A stretch of DNA of 64,000 bases from Methylotenera sp. (GCA_030652995.1 JAUSAG010000015.1:55111-119110); one strand, 5' to 3'. Positions 26,333 to 36,373 are shown, counted from the stretch's first letter. Made by a program: numbers and translations. Notes: generated from the sequence alone by a model not told the origin.

Positions 26333-27520
26333 CTAATTGTTAGCCAATGCCTTGACTATATTACCCAGCGCATTAACAATCACCCGCCGAGGTGCGCCGA
26401 TATTCATGCGCATAAAACCACTGCCAGCCTCGCCAAACAGTATGCCTGGGCTCAAGCCTACACCAGCCTCGTGTACAAAAAAGTGTTTGAGTTCTGCATC
26501 GCTTATGCCCAAAGCGCGACAATCTAGCCATAACAAATAAGTGCCTTGTGGTGCAACTAGGCGAATTTGTGGCAAGTTGGCAGTTAAATAGTCTGCTACA
26601 AAATCACGTGTTTGTTTGAGGTAAACAAGGAGTTCGTCTAGCCATAATTCACCTTCACTGTAAGCCGCTTCAAAAGCAACCAGGCTGAATGGATTGGCGG
26701 CGCTGACGTGCAAAGTGTAAAATGCCTTGTTAATGGCGGCGCGGTGCGTTGCATCTGGAATAATCAATGCGGATAAATTCAGGCCCGGTATATTGAATGT
26801 TTTACTGGGAGCAACAGCGGTGATAATGTGATTTGCATGCCCTGACAAGGTTGCCAATATGTGGTGTTTGCCATCAGGGTAAATCAGGTCAGCGTGAATT
26901 TCATCTGAAAAGATAATCAAGTCGTGCTTTTCAGCAATCTGCAACAACCGTTCCAGCTCCGTTTTGCGCCACACTCTGCCAACAGGGTTGTGTGGTGAGC
27001 ATAAAAGCAACATGCGGGCATTAGCCGCACATTGTTCCAAATGCTCAAAATCAATCGTGTAGTGATCGTTTTCAAATCGCAGTGGATTTTCGACTAACTG
27101 CCTGCCCAAATTCGTCACCGCCGAGAAGAAGGGGAAATACACCGGCGGTTGTACAATCACAGATTCGCTCGGCTTGGCAATGGCCATCACAGCGGCATGC
27201 AGTGATGGCACCACGCCTGGGCACATTACAATCCATTCACGCTCTACTTCCCAGTCATGGCGGCGTTTTAGCCAGCTTATCAGTGCATCGTAAAGGCTAT
27301 CTGGATAAGTGGTGTAACCATAAATCGGGTGTGCGGCACGTTCAGTAAGTGCGCGAGTCACTGCGGGCGGCGTAGCAAAATCCATGTCGGCCACCCACAA
27401 AGGAATCAAGTCCGCACAACCAAACACATCCTGCCTTGCATCATATTTCAGGCTGGCGGTTGCCTCACGCGTGATTACGCGGTCAAAATCAAATGGCGTG
27501 TTCAAGAAACTTTTTCCCAA
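26333..27520 (-). CDS. ovoB: PLP-dependent lyase OvoB (PatB/MalY type)
   Basis: The 395-residue fold-type I aminotransferase-like enzyme has lysine K240 for the PLP aldimine (VAPSKTFNIPGLN) and the family residues NPVGRVW (N178) and DEIHADLIYP. PatB/MalY enzymes usually cleave C-S bonds of cystathionine or cysteine conjugates. Here the gene starts inside the end of ovoA (19-nt overlap), so the likely role is OvoB: cleavage of the histidine-cysteine sulfoxide conjugate to 5-thiohistidine in ovothiol synthesis. The sequence alone would also fit cystathionine beta-lyase. Confidence 0.8.
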   Translation of the reverse strand: MGKSFLNTPFDFDRVITREATASLKYDARQDVFGCADLIPLWVADMDFATPPAVTRALTERAAHPIYGYTTYPDSLYDALISWLKRRHDWEVEREWIVMCPGVVPSLHAAVMAIAKPSESVIVQPPVYFPFFSAVTNLGRQLVENPLRFENDHYTIDFEHLEQCAANARMLLLCSPHNPVGRVWRKTELERLLQIAEKHDLIIFSDEIHADLIYPDGKHHILATLSGHANHIITAVAPSKTFNIPGLNLSALIIPDATHRAAINKAFYTLHVSAANPFSLVAFEAAYSEGELWLDELLVYLKQTRDFVADYLTANLPQIRLVAPQGTYLLWLDCRALGISDAELKHFFVHEAGVGLSPGILFGEAGSGFMRMNIGAPRRVIVNALGNIVKALANN

Positions 27521-29613
27521 ATGGTGACTTCGGACAGCGAGTGTTGAAATTTTCGGCTAGTTTCGCGGATGACAAATGGCACTTTAATCGGGCCTTCAAT
27601 TAAACGAAAGTGCTCGCTGAATATTTCCTTTAAGCCATCTAGCGTGCCATAATTCTCGCCATTACGTTTAAAGCCGCCTATCCATTCATCGCGAGGTGTG
27701 TGCTCTTCTAGCCAGGTGTAAGGTGATGCAATTAACAATAACCCACCGAGGTTAAGGCGTTCGTGCACGGTGTTGAGAAGTTTTTTAGGACTATACAGAC
27801 GGTCGATCAGATTGGCTGCCAGGATCAGGTCATAGCCAGTGAAGTGCGGCTTGAGGTTGCAGGCATCACCTTGAGAAAACTCGACTTTATGTTTGAATGC
27901 ATCAAGGCCAAGTTCTTTCAGTGAGCGTTCTTTGTATAAAACCAGTTCGCCTTCATCGACCATGGTGTAGCGTAAAGCGCCTTGTTCTGCTAATTGCGCA
28001 CCCTGACCAATAAAGCGGGCAGAGAAATCAATGCCGGTGACATGCTTAAAATGGCGCGCCAGCTCAAAAGTGGCGCGCCCAGAGGCGCAGCCGAGGTCGA
28101 GCGCGGTGCGCGCCGGCTTTCCCCCCATGGCGCGTATGGCGATGTCACTGAGTGCCTTTGGAAAATTAGGTACGTTGAAATAAGCGTCACCATAATGGAA
28201 TTCAGCGTATTCAGACAGTAGTTTGTTTGTTTCATAGTGCGAGGTATTCTGGTTAACGGGTGTGTCGCTGACTACGTAGCGAAAACCAGCGTGCTGAAAG
28301 AAATGGCGTCTAAACGCATAACGCGCACTTTTTAAAGCTTCGTTACCACAGGATGCCCAAGAGCCGCCTTTAATAAGATTGTGCTTGCCATCAAAAGTCG
28401 GTGCGGTAAAGTCATCGTAATAAGGGTGTACTTCAAAGCCTTCATACGGATAAATCGGCGTTTCTGTCCATTGCCATGCATTGCCGACAACATCATAAAA
28501 ATCACCTTGTGGAAACTCATTTACTGGGCAGCTTGAGGCATAGTGATCAAGATGAGTATTGGCTTCGGCTATCGCGTTACTCGGCACTTCGCTTAAATTA
28601 GCCACATCATATAGGCGATACCATTCATCTTCAGTGGGTAGTCTGTAAGATAGCCCAGTGATTTTTGTTTTCCAGTTACAAAAAGCTTTGGCCTCGTGGT
28701 AATTCACCGTAACAGGCCAATCCCACGGCATCGGTATTTCTTCAGTCATCAGTCTGAGTTGCCAATCATCGCCTTTTTTAAGCCAAAAACAAGGATGTTG
28801 AGCATGCGTGTGGGCACGCCAGCCTCGACCTTCATCCTCCCAATAGCTTTCGGTGTTGTAACCGTTCGCGGTGACAAAATCAAAAAACTCCTGATTACAG
28901 ACTAGGTAACAGCCAGCCTGAAATGCGGGAACGTTGGCGGTATGTTGACCATACTCGTTATCCCAGCCGTAGGTTGAATCAGATGCATGTTTGCCCAAGC
29001 TTACGCTGCCTGATACTACGCTAATCAGTTGGTTTTGCGGAGCCGCCCCAGATTTTTTGCAAGCCTGCCACTTAGGATGCGGGCGCACATACTCAAGCGC
29101 TTGCTGTCTGATCAATACGGATGATGTTTCGAGATGAATGCGTTCGTGTTCGATGCCCATCAAAATAATCCACCAAGGGCTTTGCCAATCGATAGGTAAG
29201 TTAAGCGGGGTTTCGCAAATAATTTGACTCACAAGGTTCCGTATCGTTTGGCGATAGTCGCGTACTTCACCCACCGTTGGCCAGTCGTAATGATTGGTGC
29301 TTAAGTCGTCCCAGCTCATTTCATCAACACCAATAGCAAACATGGATTCAAACCTCGGGTTGATGCGTTTTTCAACCAAGCCGGCTAATGTCAATTTATT
29401 GACGAAAAATGTAGCGGTATGGCCGTAGTAGAAAATTAGCGGATGTCGAAGCGAAATTGGTTTGCGAAAAAAGGCTTCGTCACTTGCCAGCGTTTCAAAT
29501 AAAGACTCATAACAGTCAAAGGTAGCATGAAAGTAATTAAGGATTTCATTTTTTAGCGCTGCGCAATCAGCACCAGCTAGAGATGGGGTTCTTGGTAAGC
29601 GTTTTTGTAACAT
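27502..29613 (-). CDS. ovoA: 5-histidylcysteine sulfoxide synthase / methyltransferase OvoA
   Basis: The 703-residue protein has three domains. A DinB-like N-terminus carries the iron ligands (H65 in YYGHTATFF, and HX3HXE at H156, H160, E162 in EHERIHLETS). An FGE-sulfatase domain spans about 195-450 (VVGNAWQWTET, KGGSWASCG). A C-terminal SAM methyltransferase carries ALDLGCASGRATFE (about 504-517). This is exactly OvoA: it joins histidine C5 to cysteine with oxygen, and the methyltransferase later adds the pi-N-methyl group. It is cotranscribed with ovoB. EgtB would lack the third domain. Confidence 0.93.
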   Translation of the reverse strand: MLQKRLPRTPSLAGADCAALKNEILNYFHATFDCYESLFETLASDEAFFRKPISLRHPLIFYYGHTATFFVNKLTLAGLVEKRINPRFESMFAIGVDEMSWDDLSTNHYDWPTVGEVRDYRQTIRNLVSQIICETPLNLPIDWQSPWWIILMGIEHERIHLETSSVLIRQQALEYVRPHPKWQACKKSGAAPQNQLISVVSGSVSLGKHASDSTYGWDNEYGQHTANVPAFQAGCYLVCNQEFFDFVTANGYNTESYWEDEGRGWRAHTHAQHPCFWLKKGDDWQLRLMTEEIPMPWDWPVTVNYHEAKAFCNWKTKITGLSYRLPTEDEWYRLYDVANLSEVPSNAIAEANTHLDHYASSCPVNEFPQGDFYDVVGNAWQWTETPIYPYEGFEVHPYYDDFTAPTFDGKHNLIKGGSWASCGNEALKSARYAFRRHFFQHAGFRYVVSDTPVNQNTSHYETNKLLSEYAEFHYGDAYFNVPNFPKALSDIAIRAMGGKPARTALDLGCASGRATFELARHFKHVTGIDFSARFIGQGAQLAEQGALRYTMVDEGELVLYKERSLKELGLDAFKHKVEFSQGDACNLKPHFTGYDLILAANLIDRLYSPKKLLNTVHERLNLGGLLLIASPYTWLEEHTPRDEWIGGFKRNGENYGTLDGLKEIFSEHFRLIEGPIKVPFVIRETSRKFQHSLSEVTIWEKVS

Positions 29614-30044
29614 CTGGATCTTTCAACTGCGATAAAAGCTCGTTAGATAGCCTTTATACTGGTTAATACCTTTGCAAAAACGCTTGTTGCTACCTAAGCA
29701 GTTTAAGAAATAGGGGGAATGCTAAGTACTTTACGGGCTTGTGGGTGTGGTTCATGCACAATAAGCACTTTTGCAAAGGTCTTTGGTTTTGTTAAGTCAG
29801 TGGCTATTTTTGCCCGGTTGGCAGAATCAAGCTAAACGAGACACTCAACCATGGACAGACTCAGTTTTGATTGGTTCTGTCGGCACTAGGTATTCTATCG
29901 CGAGAAATCTCGTGATCACAAATAGCTGACCAAATTATATATAGTCTTTGTGGCGTTAATTGTAACTTAAATTAAGGCAGTCGGTATTCTGCGCCTCTTA
30001 GGCTTAAATCCATGTTTAGGCTCAACCCTTAAATTAGCCCTAGT
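29614..30044. other. Intergenic region between ovoA and tpiA
   Basis: No gene is supported. It holds two TTTGCAAA-type palindromic words (near 29672 and 29773), a GATGATCCT-free AT-rich centre and no clear terminator. It must contain the ovoA promoter, but I could not identify it with confidence. Confidence 0.35.
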
Positions 30045-30812
30045 TTAATTTGCCGCCCGACAAATTTCCACAAACTCATTGGCAATTAATGATGCGCCGC
30101 CAATCAGACCGCCATCTACATCTGGCATGGCGAACAAGTCTTTGGCATTTTTGGCTTTGAGACTGCCGCCGTAAAGAATACGTACTTTGGTCGCGGCCTC
30201 AGCATTGCGCTTGGCTATTCGGTCACGAATAAATTTATGTATGGTTTGTACATGTTCTGATGATGCCATCTTTCCGGTGCCAACGGCCCACAACGGCTCA
30301 TAGGCAAATACCATATTAAGCTGTCTCGCTAGGGCAAACTCCTGTTCATCCAAGGTTGCCATCACCGCATCCATTTGGCTCGCAACAATGACTTCAGTCA
30401 GGCCCGCATTATGTTCGGCCAAGGTTTCACCTACGCATAAAATGGGGGTTAACCCAGCCTTGATGGCTGCTTCGAATCTGGCCGAGGCCGTCAGATTAGT
30501 TTCGTGAAACAAGCTACGTCGCTCAGAATGCCCCAGTAGTACATAAGTACAACCAAGGTCAGTAAGCATATGCGGTGCTACTGCGCCAGTAAAAGCGCCT
30601 TCTTCATGCTGATCTACGTTTTGTCCACCCCAGGCGATGTTGGTGTTGTTGAGCAGCTCTCTTGCCTGAAACAGGTAGGGATTAGGCACGCACACTACAT
30701 AATCGGCATTATTTAACTCACGCACACCATTGATAATGCGTTCAAGTAGCGATTGGTTGCTAGTGAGGTCACCATGCATTTTCCAATTGCCCACCACCAG
30801 TTTTCGACGCAT
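30045..30812 (-). CDS. tpiA: Triosephosphate isomerase
   Basis: The protein has 255 residues and the full family signature: VGNWKMHG at the N-terminus, LGHSERR with the catalytic histidine, the glutamate segment FAYEPLWAVGTGK, and ILYGGSLKAKN for phosphate binding. It interconverts glyceraldehyde-3-phosphate and dihydroxyacetone phosphate in the cytoplasm. It lies 2 nt after fba in the same operon, so aldolase and isomerase are made together to feed sugar phosphate recycling. Confidence 0.97.
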   Translation of the reverse strand: MRRKLVVGNWKMHGDLTSNQSLLERIINGVRELNNADYVVCVPNPYLFQARELLNNTNIAWGGQNVDQHEEGAFTGAVAPHMLTDLGCTYVLLGHSERRSLFHETNLTASARFEAAIKAGLTPILCVGETLAEHNAGLTEVIVASQMDAVMATLDEQEFALARQLNMVFAYEPLWAVGTGKMASSEHVQTIHKFIRDRIAKRNAEAATKVRILYGGSLKAKNAKDLFAMPDVDGGLIGGASLIANEFVEICRAAN

Positions 30813-30814
30813 TT

Positions 30815-31900
30815 TTATAATCCTCTTACTTGAAATTGTTTGACGATAGCTTGCAACTCACCTGCTTTGTAGCGTTCTGCCATACGCTCACATGGTATGG
30901 GTTTGATGTTGCCAGCCTGACCCGCAGAGCCAAAGGCTTCATAGCGTGCTTTGCAGATGTCGTGCATCGCCACGGTAGCCGCATTAAGAAATTTACGCGG
31001 ATCAAATTCTATTCTATTTTGTGCGAAGAATCTGCGAATTGCCCCAGTCGATGCCATGCGCAGGTCGGTATCTACATTAACCTTGCGCACACCATGTTTG
31101 ATGCCTTGAATAATCTCTTCGACCGGCACACCGTAAGTCTCGCCCATGTCACCGCCAAATTCATTGATGATATTTAGCCACTCTTGCGGCACGGATGATG
31201 AGCCGTGCATCACCAGATGCGTGTTGGGAATGCGCTCATGAATTTCTTTGATGCGGCTGATCGCTAGTGTTTTTCCGGTAGGTGGATGTGAAAATTTATA
31301 AGCACCATGTGAGGTGCCGATGGCAATGGCTAGCGCATCAATCCCTGTTTGGCGCACAAAATCGGCCGCGTCTTCAGGGGATGTAAGCAGTTGTGACTGA
31401 CTTAAATGTCCCGAGGCGCCAGAGCCATCTTCTTTGCCAGCTAGCCCGGTTTCCAGCGAACCCAACACGCCCAGTTCGCCCTCAACCGATACGCCGATGG
31501 CATGTGCGATTTCGACTACTTTTTTGGTAACTTCAACATTGTATTGGTAACTGGAAGGGGTGTTAGCGTCCTCCATTAGCGAGCCGTCCATCATCACGCT
31601 AGAAAAGCCGGAGCGCATGGACTGAATGCATACTGCAGGGGACTGGCCGTGATCTTGATGCATGACAACGGGGATGTGCGGATAAGACTCAATAGCCGCC
31701 AGCACCAAATGCCGCAAAAAAGCCTCGCCCGCATATTTGAGTGCACCTGCCGATGCTTGCAAAATCACTGGGCTGTCTACCTCGTCGGCCGCCTGCATAA
31801 TTGCGTGCACCTGCTCCATATTGTTGACATTGAACGCTGCAATGCCGTAATCGTGTTCAGCGGCATGGTCTAGCAGTTGACGTAATGAAACGAGTGCCAT
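30815..31900 (-). CDS. fba: Fructose-bisphosphate aldolase, class II
   Basis: The 361-residue zinc-dependent aldolase has the metal- and substrate-binding segments [23 protein letters not shown]-like and [13 protein letters not shown]. The [27 protein letters not shown] start is the Calvin-cycle type subfamily. In methylotrophs such enzymes cleave or build fructose bisphosphate in the ribulose monophosphate cycle and gluconeogenesis. The ribosome site GAGGAA supports the ATG. It is in an operon with tpiA, and fbp lies upstream on the same strand. Confidence 0.95.
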   Translation of the reverse strand: MALVSLRQLLDHAAEHDYGIAAFNVNNMEQVHAIMQAADEVDSPVILQASAGALKYAGEAFLRHLVLAAIESYPHIPVVMHQDHGQSPAVCIQSMRSGFSSVMMDGSLMEDANTPSSYQYNVEVTKKVVEIAHAIGVSVEGELGVLGSLETGLAGKEDGSGASGHLSQSQLLTSPEDAADFVRQTGIDALAIAIGTSHGAYKFSHPPTGKTLAISRIKEIHERIPNTHLVMHGSSSVPQEWLNIINEFGGDMGETYGVPVEEIIQGIKHGVRKVNVDTDLRMASTGAIRRFFAQNRIEFDPRKFLNAATVAMHDICKARYEAFGSAGQAGNIKPIPCERMAERYKAGELQAIVKQFQVRGL

Positions 31901-31989
31901 AATTTTTATTCCTCGTGAATGCAGTAATTGCTCAGTTTGATTTAAGTTTAGTGTACGCTAATTTAACACCATGGCACTATCACTCATCT

Positions 31990-32040
31990 ATGGTTCTATC
32001 AACAATCAATGGTTCTATAACAATCAATGGTTCTATCAAT
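31990..32040. repeat. Tandem 18-19 bp repeats at the 3' end of fbp
   Basis: The unit ATGGTTCTATCAACAATCA occurs almost three times (31990-32008, 32009-32026, 32027-32040), and the last overlaps the fbp stop. It may be a small expansion without function. Confidence 0.7.
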
Positions 32041-33046
32041 GCTTTGAGCTATGATAGCTGACAGCTCTGATGACTTCATTCTTTGAACCCATGATTACAC
32101 CAACGCGCTGATGTAGGGTTGTTGGTGTCACATCCATGATATCTTGATACCCCGTTGATGATGCACCACCTGCCTGCCCAACAATAAAGCTCATGGGATT
32201 AGCCTCGTAGAGCAGACGCAGCTTGCCGCCTTGGCTTTTTGCCCTACTGTCAATTGGATACATAAATACGCCACCGCGCACTAAAATGCGGTGAATTTCT
32301 GCCACCATTGACGCCACCCAGCGCATATTGAAATCTTTGCCGTGCGCGCCTGCTTTACCCTCTAAGCATTCATCAATATAACGCTGCATGGGCGCTTGCC
32401 AAAAGCGGTAGTTAGACATATTGATCGCAAATTCATTGGTGTCAGCAGCAATCTGCATGTTGGGATGTGTGAGAAAAAACGTGTTCGTTTCAATATCCAG
32501 CGTAAAGCCGTTAACACCATGCCCCGTGGTAAAAACCAGAATAGTGGAGGTGCCATAAAGTGCGTAACCTGCACAAATTTGCTGTTTGCCTGCTTGCAGA
32601 AAGTCTTTTGGTTGAGGGTGGGGGGCTCCAGTTGGACATCTCAACACAGAAAAAATCGTGCCGACTGAAATGTTGACATTGACGTTAGATGAGCCATCGA
32701 GCGGATCAAACAATAACAGGTATTTTTCACCACTGACAGACTGATGTGGAACGGTATAAAACTGTTCCAGTTCTTCAGACACCATGCCGGCAATGTTTCC
32801 GCGCTTGCTATTTGCAGCGATGAAAATGTCATTACATATTACGTCTAACTGTTTTTGTGTTTCACCCTGCACGTTCTGGGCATCCAGGCTACCCATTGTG
32901 CCTTGTAGTGCACCTTGGTTAATTGCGAGCGCAATCTCTTTACATGCCGTTGCAATGTCTTCAAGTAATGGTGCCATCTCAACTGTAGAAACATTGCCAC
33001 GTTGTTGCTCGCCAATAAAAAACTGGGCTAAGCTGGGTTTGTTCAT
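32036..33046 (-). CDS. fbp: Fructose-1,6-bisphosphatase, class I
   Basis: The 336-residue protein carries the metal-site motif LLFDPLDGSSNVNVNISVGTIF and the substrate loop KLRLLYEANPMSFIV. It removes the C1 phosphate of fructose-1,6-bisphosphate in gluconeogenesis and in cyclic sugar-phosphate schemes. The ribosome site AAAGGGAG supports the start. It is on the same strand as fba and tpiA, with a 135-nt gap that could hold a promoter. Confidence 0.96.
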   Translation of the reverse strand: MNKPSLAQFFIGEQQRGNVSTVEMAPLLEDIATACKEIALAINQGALQGTMGSLDAQNVQGETQKQLDVICNDIFIAANSKRGNIAGMVSEELEQFYTVPHQSVSGEKYLLLFDPLDGSSNVNVNISVGTIFSVLRCPTGAPHPQPKDFLQAGKQQICAGYALYGTSTILVFTTGHGVNGFTLDIETNTFFLTHPNMQIAADTNEFAINMSNYRFWQAPMQRYIDECLEGKAGAHGKDFNMRWVASMVAEIHRILVRGGVFMYPIDSRAKSQGGKLRLLYEANPMSFIVGQAGGASSTGYQDIMDVTPTTLHQRVGVIMGSKNEVIRAVSYHSSKH

Positions 33047-33244
33047 GATGCTCCCTTTAAATTATCTAACGTAACAGTTTACCTCTTGTGCCATTCACGT
33101 AAGCGGCGGTGAGTTCATGGGCAGGCGATTCCAAAGTTTGTTGGTAGCGACCAAGTCGGTAGCAGTCGCTGAATTGGCCGCAACAATAGCCGTCAGTGAC
33201 GGCAACGCGGTCATTAGTAACTTTTCAGATACTGCATGTTCAAT

Positions 33245-35377
33245 TTAACCTCTTTTCCAGGTGTGATATTTTTCCACCCACGCCAGAATGCGATGCGGTA
33301 CGTGTGCACGCTTCCATTCGCCAGCCGCGTATTTGTTGGCCTCAGACCAAGTAGGGTAAGTATGAATAGTACCGAGGATTTTGTTTAAACCTAGACCATG
33401 CTTCATCGCCAGTACGAACTCTGCTAATAAGTCGCCAGCATGCTCGCCGACAATAGTTGCACCTAGAATTTTATCTTTGCCTGGCACGGTGAGCACTTTT
33501 ACAAAGCCGTGTGCGGCTTCGTCGACAATGGCCCGGTCTAAGTCATCAAGATAATATTTCACTACCTCGTAAGCAATACCACGTTCTTTGGCCTCTGCTT
33601 CAGATAACCCAACTCGCGCTACTTCCGGACTGGTAAAGGTGGCCCACGGAATAACGGAGTAATCCACTTTAAAGCGCTTTAAGCTACCGAACAATGTATT
33701 CACCGACGCAAACCATGCTTGATGCGCGGCGGTGTGCGTGAACTGGTAAGGTCCTGCCACGTCGCCTGCGGCGTAAATGTTGGGGTACAGCGTTTGCAAC
33801 CAAGCATCTACCTCGATTGTGCGGTTTTTAGAAAGTGGTACGCCTAACGCTTCCAGCCCGAAACCTTCGGTGCGGGCAGTTCTGCCTACTGCGCACAATA
33901 AGGCATCAAACGGAATCGCTTCTTCAGCGCCATCTTTGTGGCGAACAACTAGACGTTGTCCTCTATCATCACGTTCGCAGCGCACTGTGTCAGTTTGTGT
34001 GAGTACGCGCACGCCGTCGGCAAGCAATGCTTCTTCTATCAACGCAACTGCATCAGCGTCTTCTTTCCCCATCAATCCGCTACGCGCCACCAAGCTTACT
34101 TGGCAATCAAGCCGCGCAAAGGCTTGCGTCAATTCACAACCAATCGGGCCGCCGCCCAGCACTACTAGGCGATTGGGGCGCTCAGTCAGTGACCAGATGG
34201 TATCTGAGGTGAAGTACGTGACTTGGTCTAAACCTGGAATGTTCGGGATGGTAGGTCGCCCACCGGTCGCGATGATAATGGAACGTGTGGTGAGTGTTCG
34301 CCCATTCACTTCTACCGTCCAGGGCGATGTGATTTTTGCATAACCTTGAATAACATCTACACCTAATTTAGTGTAACGTTCTACAGAATCATGCGGCTCT
34401 ACCGTACTCACCACTCGCTGCACGCGTTGCATCACCTCTGCAAAATCATATTTAACATCTACCTTGGCAATACCTAGCTTATTTACATGTTTTGTCTGAT
34501 TGACAAAATTAGCCGAGCGAATAATGGCTTTAGATGGCACGCAGCCATAATTCAGGCAATCGCCACCCATTTTATGCCCTTCTATCAGGGTGACTTTAGC
34601 GCGTGTGGCAGCGGCAATATAGGATGAAACCAAGCCTGCTGCACCGCCGCCAATGACCACCAGGTTACGGTCAAACCTTTTAGGTTTAGGCCATTTTGTA
34701 TAAAGTTGACGTGTTTTATAGAAATTTACCGCCCATTTTGCTAGCCAAGGGAAAATACCGAGTAAGGCGAATGAGCCAATCAGGGTAGGGGATAGAATGC
34801 CAGACAGACTAGTCAGTGAGGCGAGTTGCGTGCCTGCGTTGACATAAACCGCTGTGCCAGCCGCCATGCCGACAAGGCTCACCCAAAAATAGGTGCTGGT
34901 TTTAAGCGGAGTTAACCCCATTAGCAAATTGATGAGAAAGAACGGAAGCACTGGGACTAAACGTAATGTGAATAAATAAAATGCGCCGTCTTTTTCAATT
35001 CCTGCGTTAAATGCAGAGAGCTTGTCGCCAAAACGTTTTTGGATGGAATCACGCAACACAAATCGCGCAACTAAAAAAGCTAAAGTCGCGCCAATGGTGG
35101 CGGAAATAAGCACGATAGGCAGACCCACCCAAAATCCAAAAATAGCCCCGCCTGCTAAAGTTAAAATGGTCGCGCCAGGGAATGACAAGGCGGTTGCAAT
35201 AATATACACCAATGAAAAAACGGTGATGGTGAAGAGGGGGTTGATTTCATAGGCCTGCAACAGACCATCACGATTAGCCTTGAGGGCGTCAAAGCTTAAA
35301 AAACGCCCAAGGTCAAAGGCAAAAAACAGCCCAATTATCACAATAACAAGCGCAATAATCCATGCACGATTTTTCAT
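33245..35377 (-). CDS. TVP38/TMEM64 membrane domain fused to flavin disulfide reductase
   Basis: The 710-residue protein has a DedA/TVP38-like membrane domain at about 1-225 (TLAGGAIFGFWVGL and LRLVPVLPFFLINLLMGL), followed by a pyridine nucleotide-disulfide oxidoreductase at about 235-710. The latter has an FAD motif (VIGGGAAGLVSS), redox cysteines C274 and C279 (GGDCLNYGCVPSK), an NAD motif (LGGGPIGCEL) and a C-terminal HTYPTWSE carrying the base. The full catalytic set is present, so it should be an active flavoenzyme held in the membrane. It is the last gene of the arsenosugar-like operon. Its substrate is unknown; fusions of this kind are known but not well studied. Confidence 0.85.
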   Translation of the reverse strand: MKNRAWIIALVIVIIGLFFAFDLGRFLSFDALKANRDGLLQAYEINPLFTITVFSLVYIIATALSFPGATILTLAGGAIFGFWVGLPIVLISATIGATLAFLVARFVLRDSIQKRFGDKLSAFNAGIEKDGAFYLFTLRLVPVLPFFLINLLMGLTPLKTSTYFWVSLVGMAAGTAVYVNAGTQLASLTSLSGILSPTLIGSFALLGIFPWLAKWAVNFYKTRQLYTKWPKPKRFDRNLVVIGGGAAGLVSSYIAAATRAKVTLIEGHKMGGDCLNYGCVPSKAIIRSANFVNQTKHVNKLGIAKVDVKYDFAEVMQRVQRVVSTVEPHDSVERYTKLGVDVIQGYAKITSPWTVEVNGRTLTTRSIIIATGGRPTIPNIPGLDQVTYFTSDTIWSLTERPNRLVVLGGGPIGCELTQAFARLDCQVSLVARSGLMGKEDADAVALIEEALLADGVRVLTQTDTVRCERDDRGQRLVVRHKDGAEEAIPFDALLCAVGRTARTEGFGLEALGVPLSKNRTIEVDAWLQTLYPNIYAAGDVAGPYQFTHTAAHQAWFASVNTLFGSLKRFKVDYSVIPWATFTSPEVARVGLSEAEAKERGIAYEVVKYYLDDLDRAIVDEAAHGFVKVLTVPGKDKILGATIVGEHAGDLLAEFVLAMKHGLGLNKILGTIHTYPTWSEANKYAAGEWKRAHVPHRILAWVEKYHTWKRG

Positions 35378-35413
35378 AGGTTTTCTCTAATTTAATTTAA
35401 CGCTTGGATTTGA

Positions 35414-36373
35414 CTACATTTCACTGCAAGAAGCCCCATATTTGAAGCAGCTATAGCAGCGGTGGTGCTTCATGCTCACGGCCTGCTGCATACTTTCAGT
35501 GAGCGTGTCAGCCAAGCCATAATCAGCATCGTCATCCACCAGCGTGCAAGCATATACGCGCATTTTGCCTTGTTCTTTAATCACCATTTTGCTAAAAGCA
35601 CACATATAAGCACGGCGCGAGTCTTCAGTTTGGTGAGTCACCATGCAGTTGGCGCTGATTTGTGGCGTTGCTACATTCAAGCCAGGTGGATGAAAATCGG
35701 GGAACTCCACACGGTGTAAATCTTCTGGTAAGCCAGCCATTTTAAAAACCGCTTTAAATTGCTGTGCAGTTTCTTCTGGCGTGCTGTCTATCAGCATTTG
35801 ATTGGCAACAGAAATCGAAAACCCCATCTCTCGCAATGCCCGCAAACCTTGCAACGCTAAATCAAACATGCCAGCACCACGTCCTATGTCATGCTTAGAC
35901 GCTTCAAAGTGGTCTAAACTGACACGAAAGTGCAGTTTATTTTGATGCTGTAGCAAAGGCTTAATCTGTTTTAATCGTTTGATAAGTGGTTCAGTAGCGT
36001 TGGTGAGCACGTGGCATGGACGAAACTGCAGGGCGTAATCGAGAATTTTTACCATATCTTTTGCAATAAACGGCTCACCACCTGTAAATGAAAACTGCTT
36101 CACGCCTAAGGTGAGCGCTTCATCTATAAATGGTTTAGCATCGGCTAAACGTAGCAATTGCAAGCGTGTGTCGCCAGGTTTCGAGCCTTCCAGGCAAAAC
36201 GGGCAAGCAAGGTTGCAGGCTGTGCCAGTATGAAACCAAAGCTCATCTAACGCGTGAGGCTGTATAAAGCCGCGCGGCTCACCAGCTGGAGTTTGATACC
36301 AAGCTGGCGACTTTGCTAGCGGTGCTACTTGAATAGGAATAACTTTCATGTCCACTTTTATATGCTGCCGCAA
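35414..36373 (-). CDS. Radical SAM enzyme of the arsenosugar-like operon
   Basis: The 319-residue protein has the radical SAM cluster CNLACPFC near residue 52 and the SAM-binding SFTGGEPF. A C-terminal set of cysteines (YMCAFSK, VYACTLV, then HHRCYSCFKYGASC) probably binds an auxiliary iron-sulfur cluster in a SPASM/twitch-like domain. It is not the DUF3641-type ArsS, whose motif is CNxxCxHCHVDAGP-like. Position between an ArsM-like enzyme and a flavoenzyme suggests it modifies a methylated arsenical or a related small molecule. The track start is a TTG overlapping the arsM stop, with a GGTGG site; an ATG at 36349 is the alternative. Confidence 0.75.
   Translation of the reverse strand: MRQHIKVDMKVIPIQVAPLAKSPAWYQTPAGEPRGFIQPHALDELWFHTGTACNLACPFCLEGSKPGDTRLQLLRLADAKPFIDEALTLGVKQFSFTGGEPFIAKDMVKILDYALQFRPCHVLTNATEPLIKRLKQIKPLLQHQNKLHFRVSLDHFEASKHDIGRGAGMFDLALQGLRALREMGFSISVANQMLIDSTPEETAQQFKAVFKMAGLPEDLHRVEFPDFHPPGLNVATPQISANCMVTHQTEDSRRAYMCAFSKMVIKEQGKMRVYACTLVDDDADYGLADTLTESMQQAVSMKHHRCYSCFKYGASCSEM

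Noticed and set aside
28696-28905. Plus-strand ORF inside ovoA
   Set aside because: It is a shadow of the long coding frame with no start signal.
27502-29613. EgtB (ergothioneine synthesis)
   Set aside because: The extra C-terminal methyltransferase and the ovoB partner fit OvoA, not EgtB.
33777-34343. 188-residue ORF opposite the flavoenzyme gene
   Set aside because: Serine/arginine-rich shadow frame without domain or ribosome site.
35414-36373. Classical ArsS radical SAM protein
   Set aside because: The cluster context CNLACPFCLEG and the C-terminal cysteine pattern do not match the DUF3641-type ArsS.
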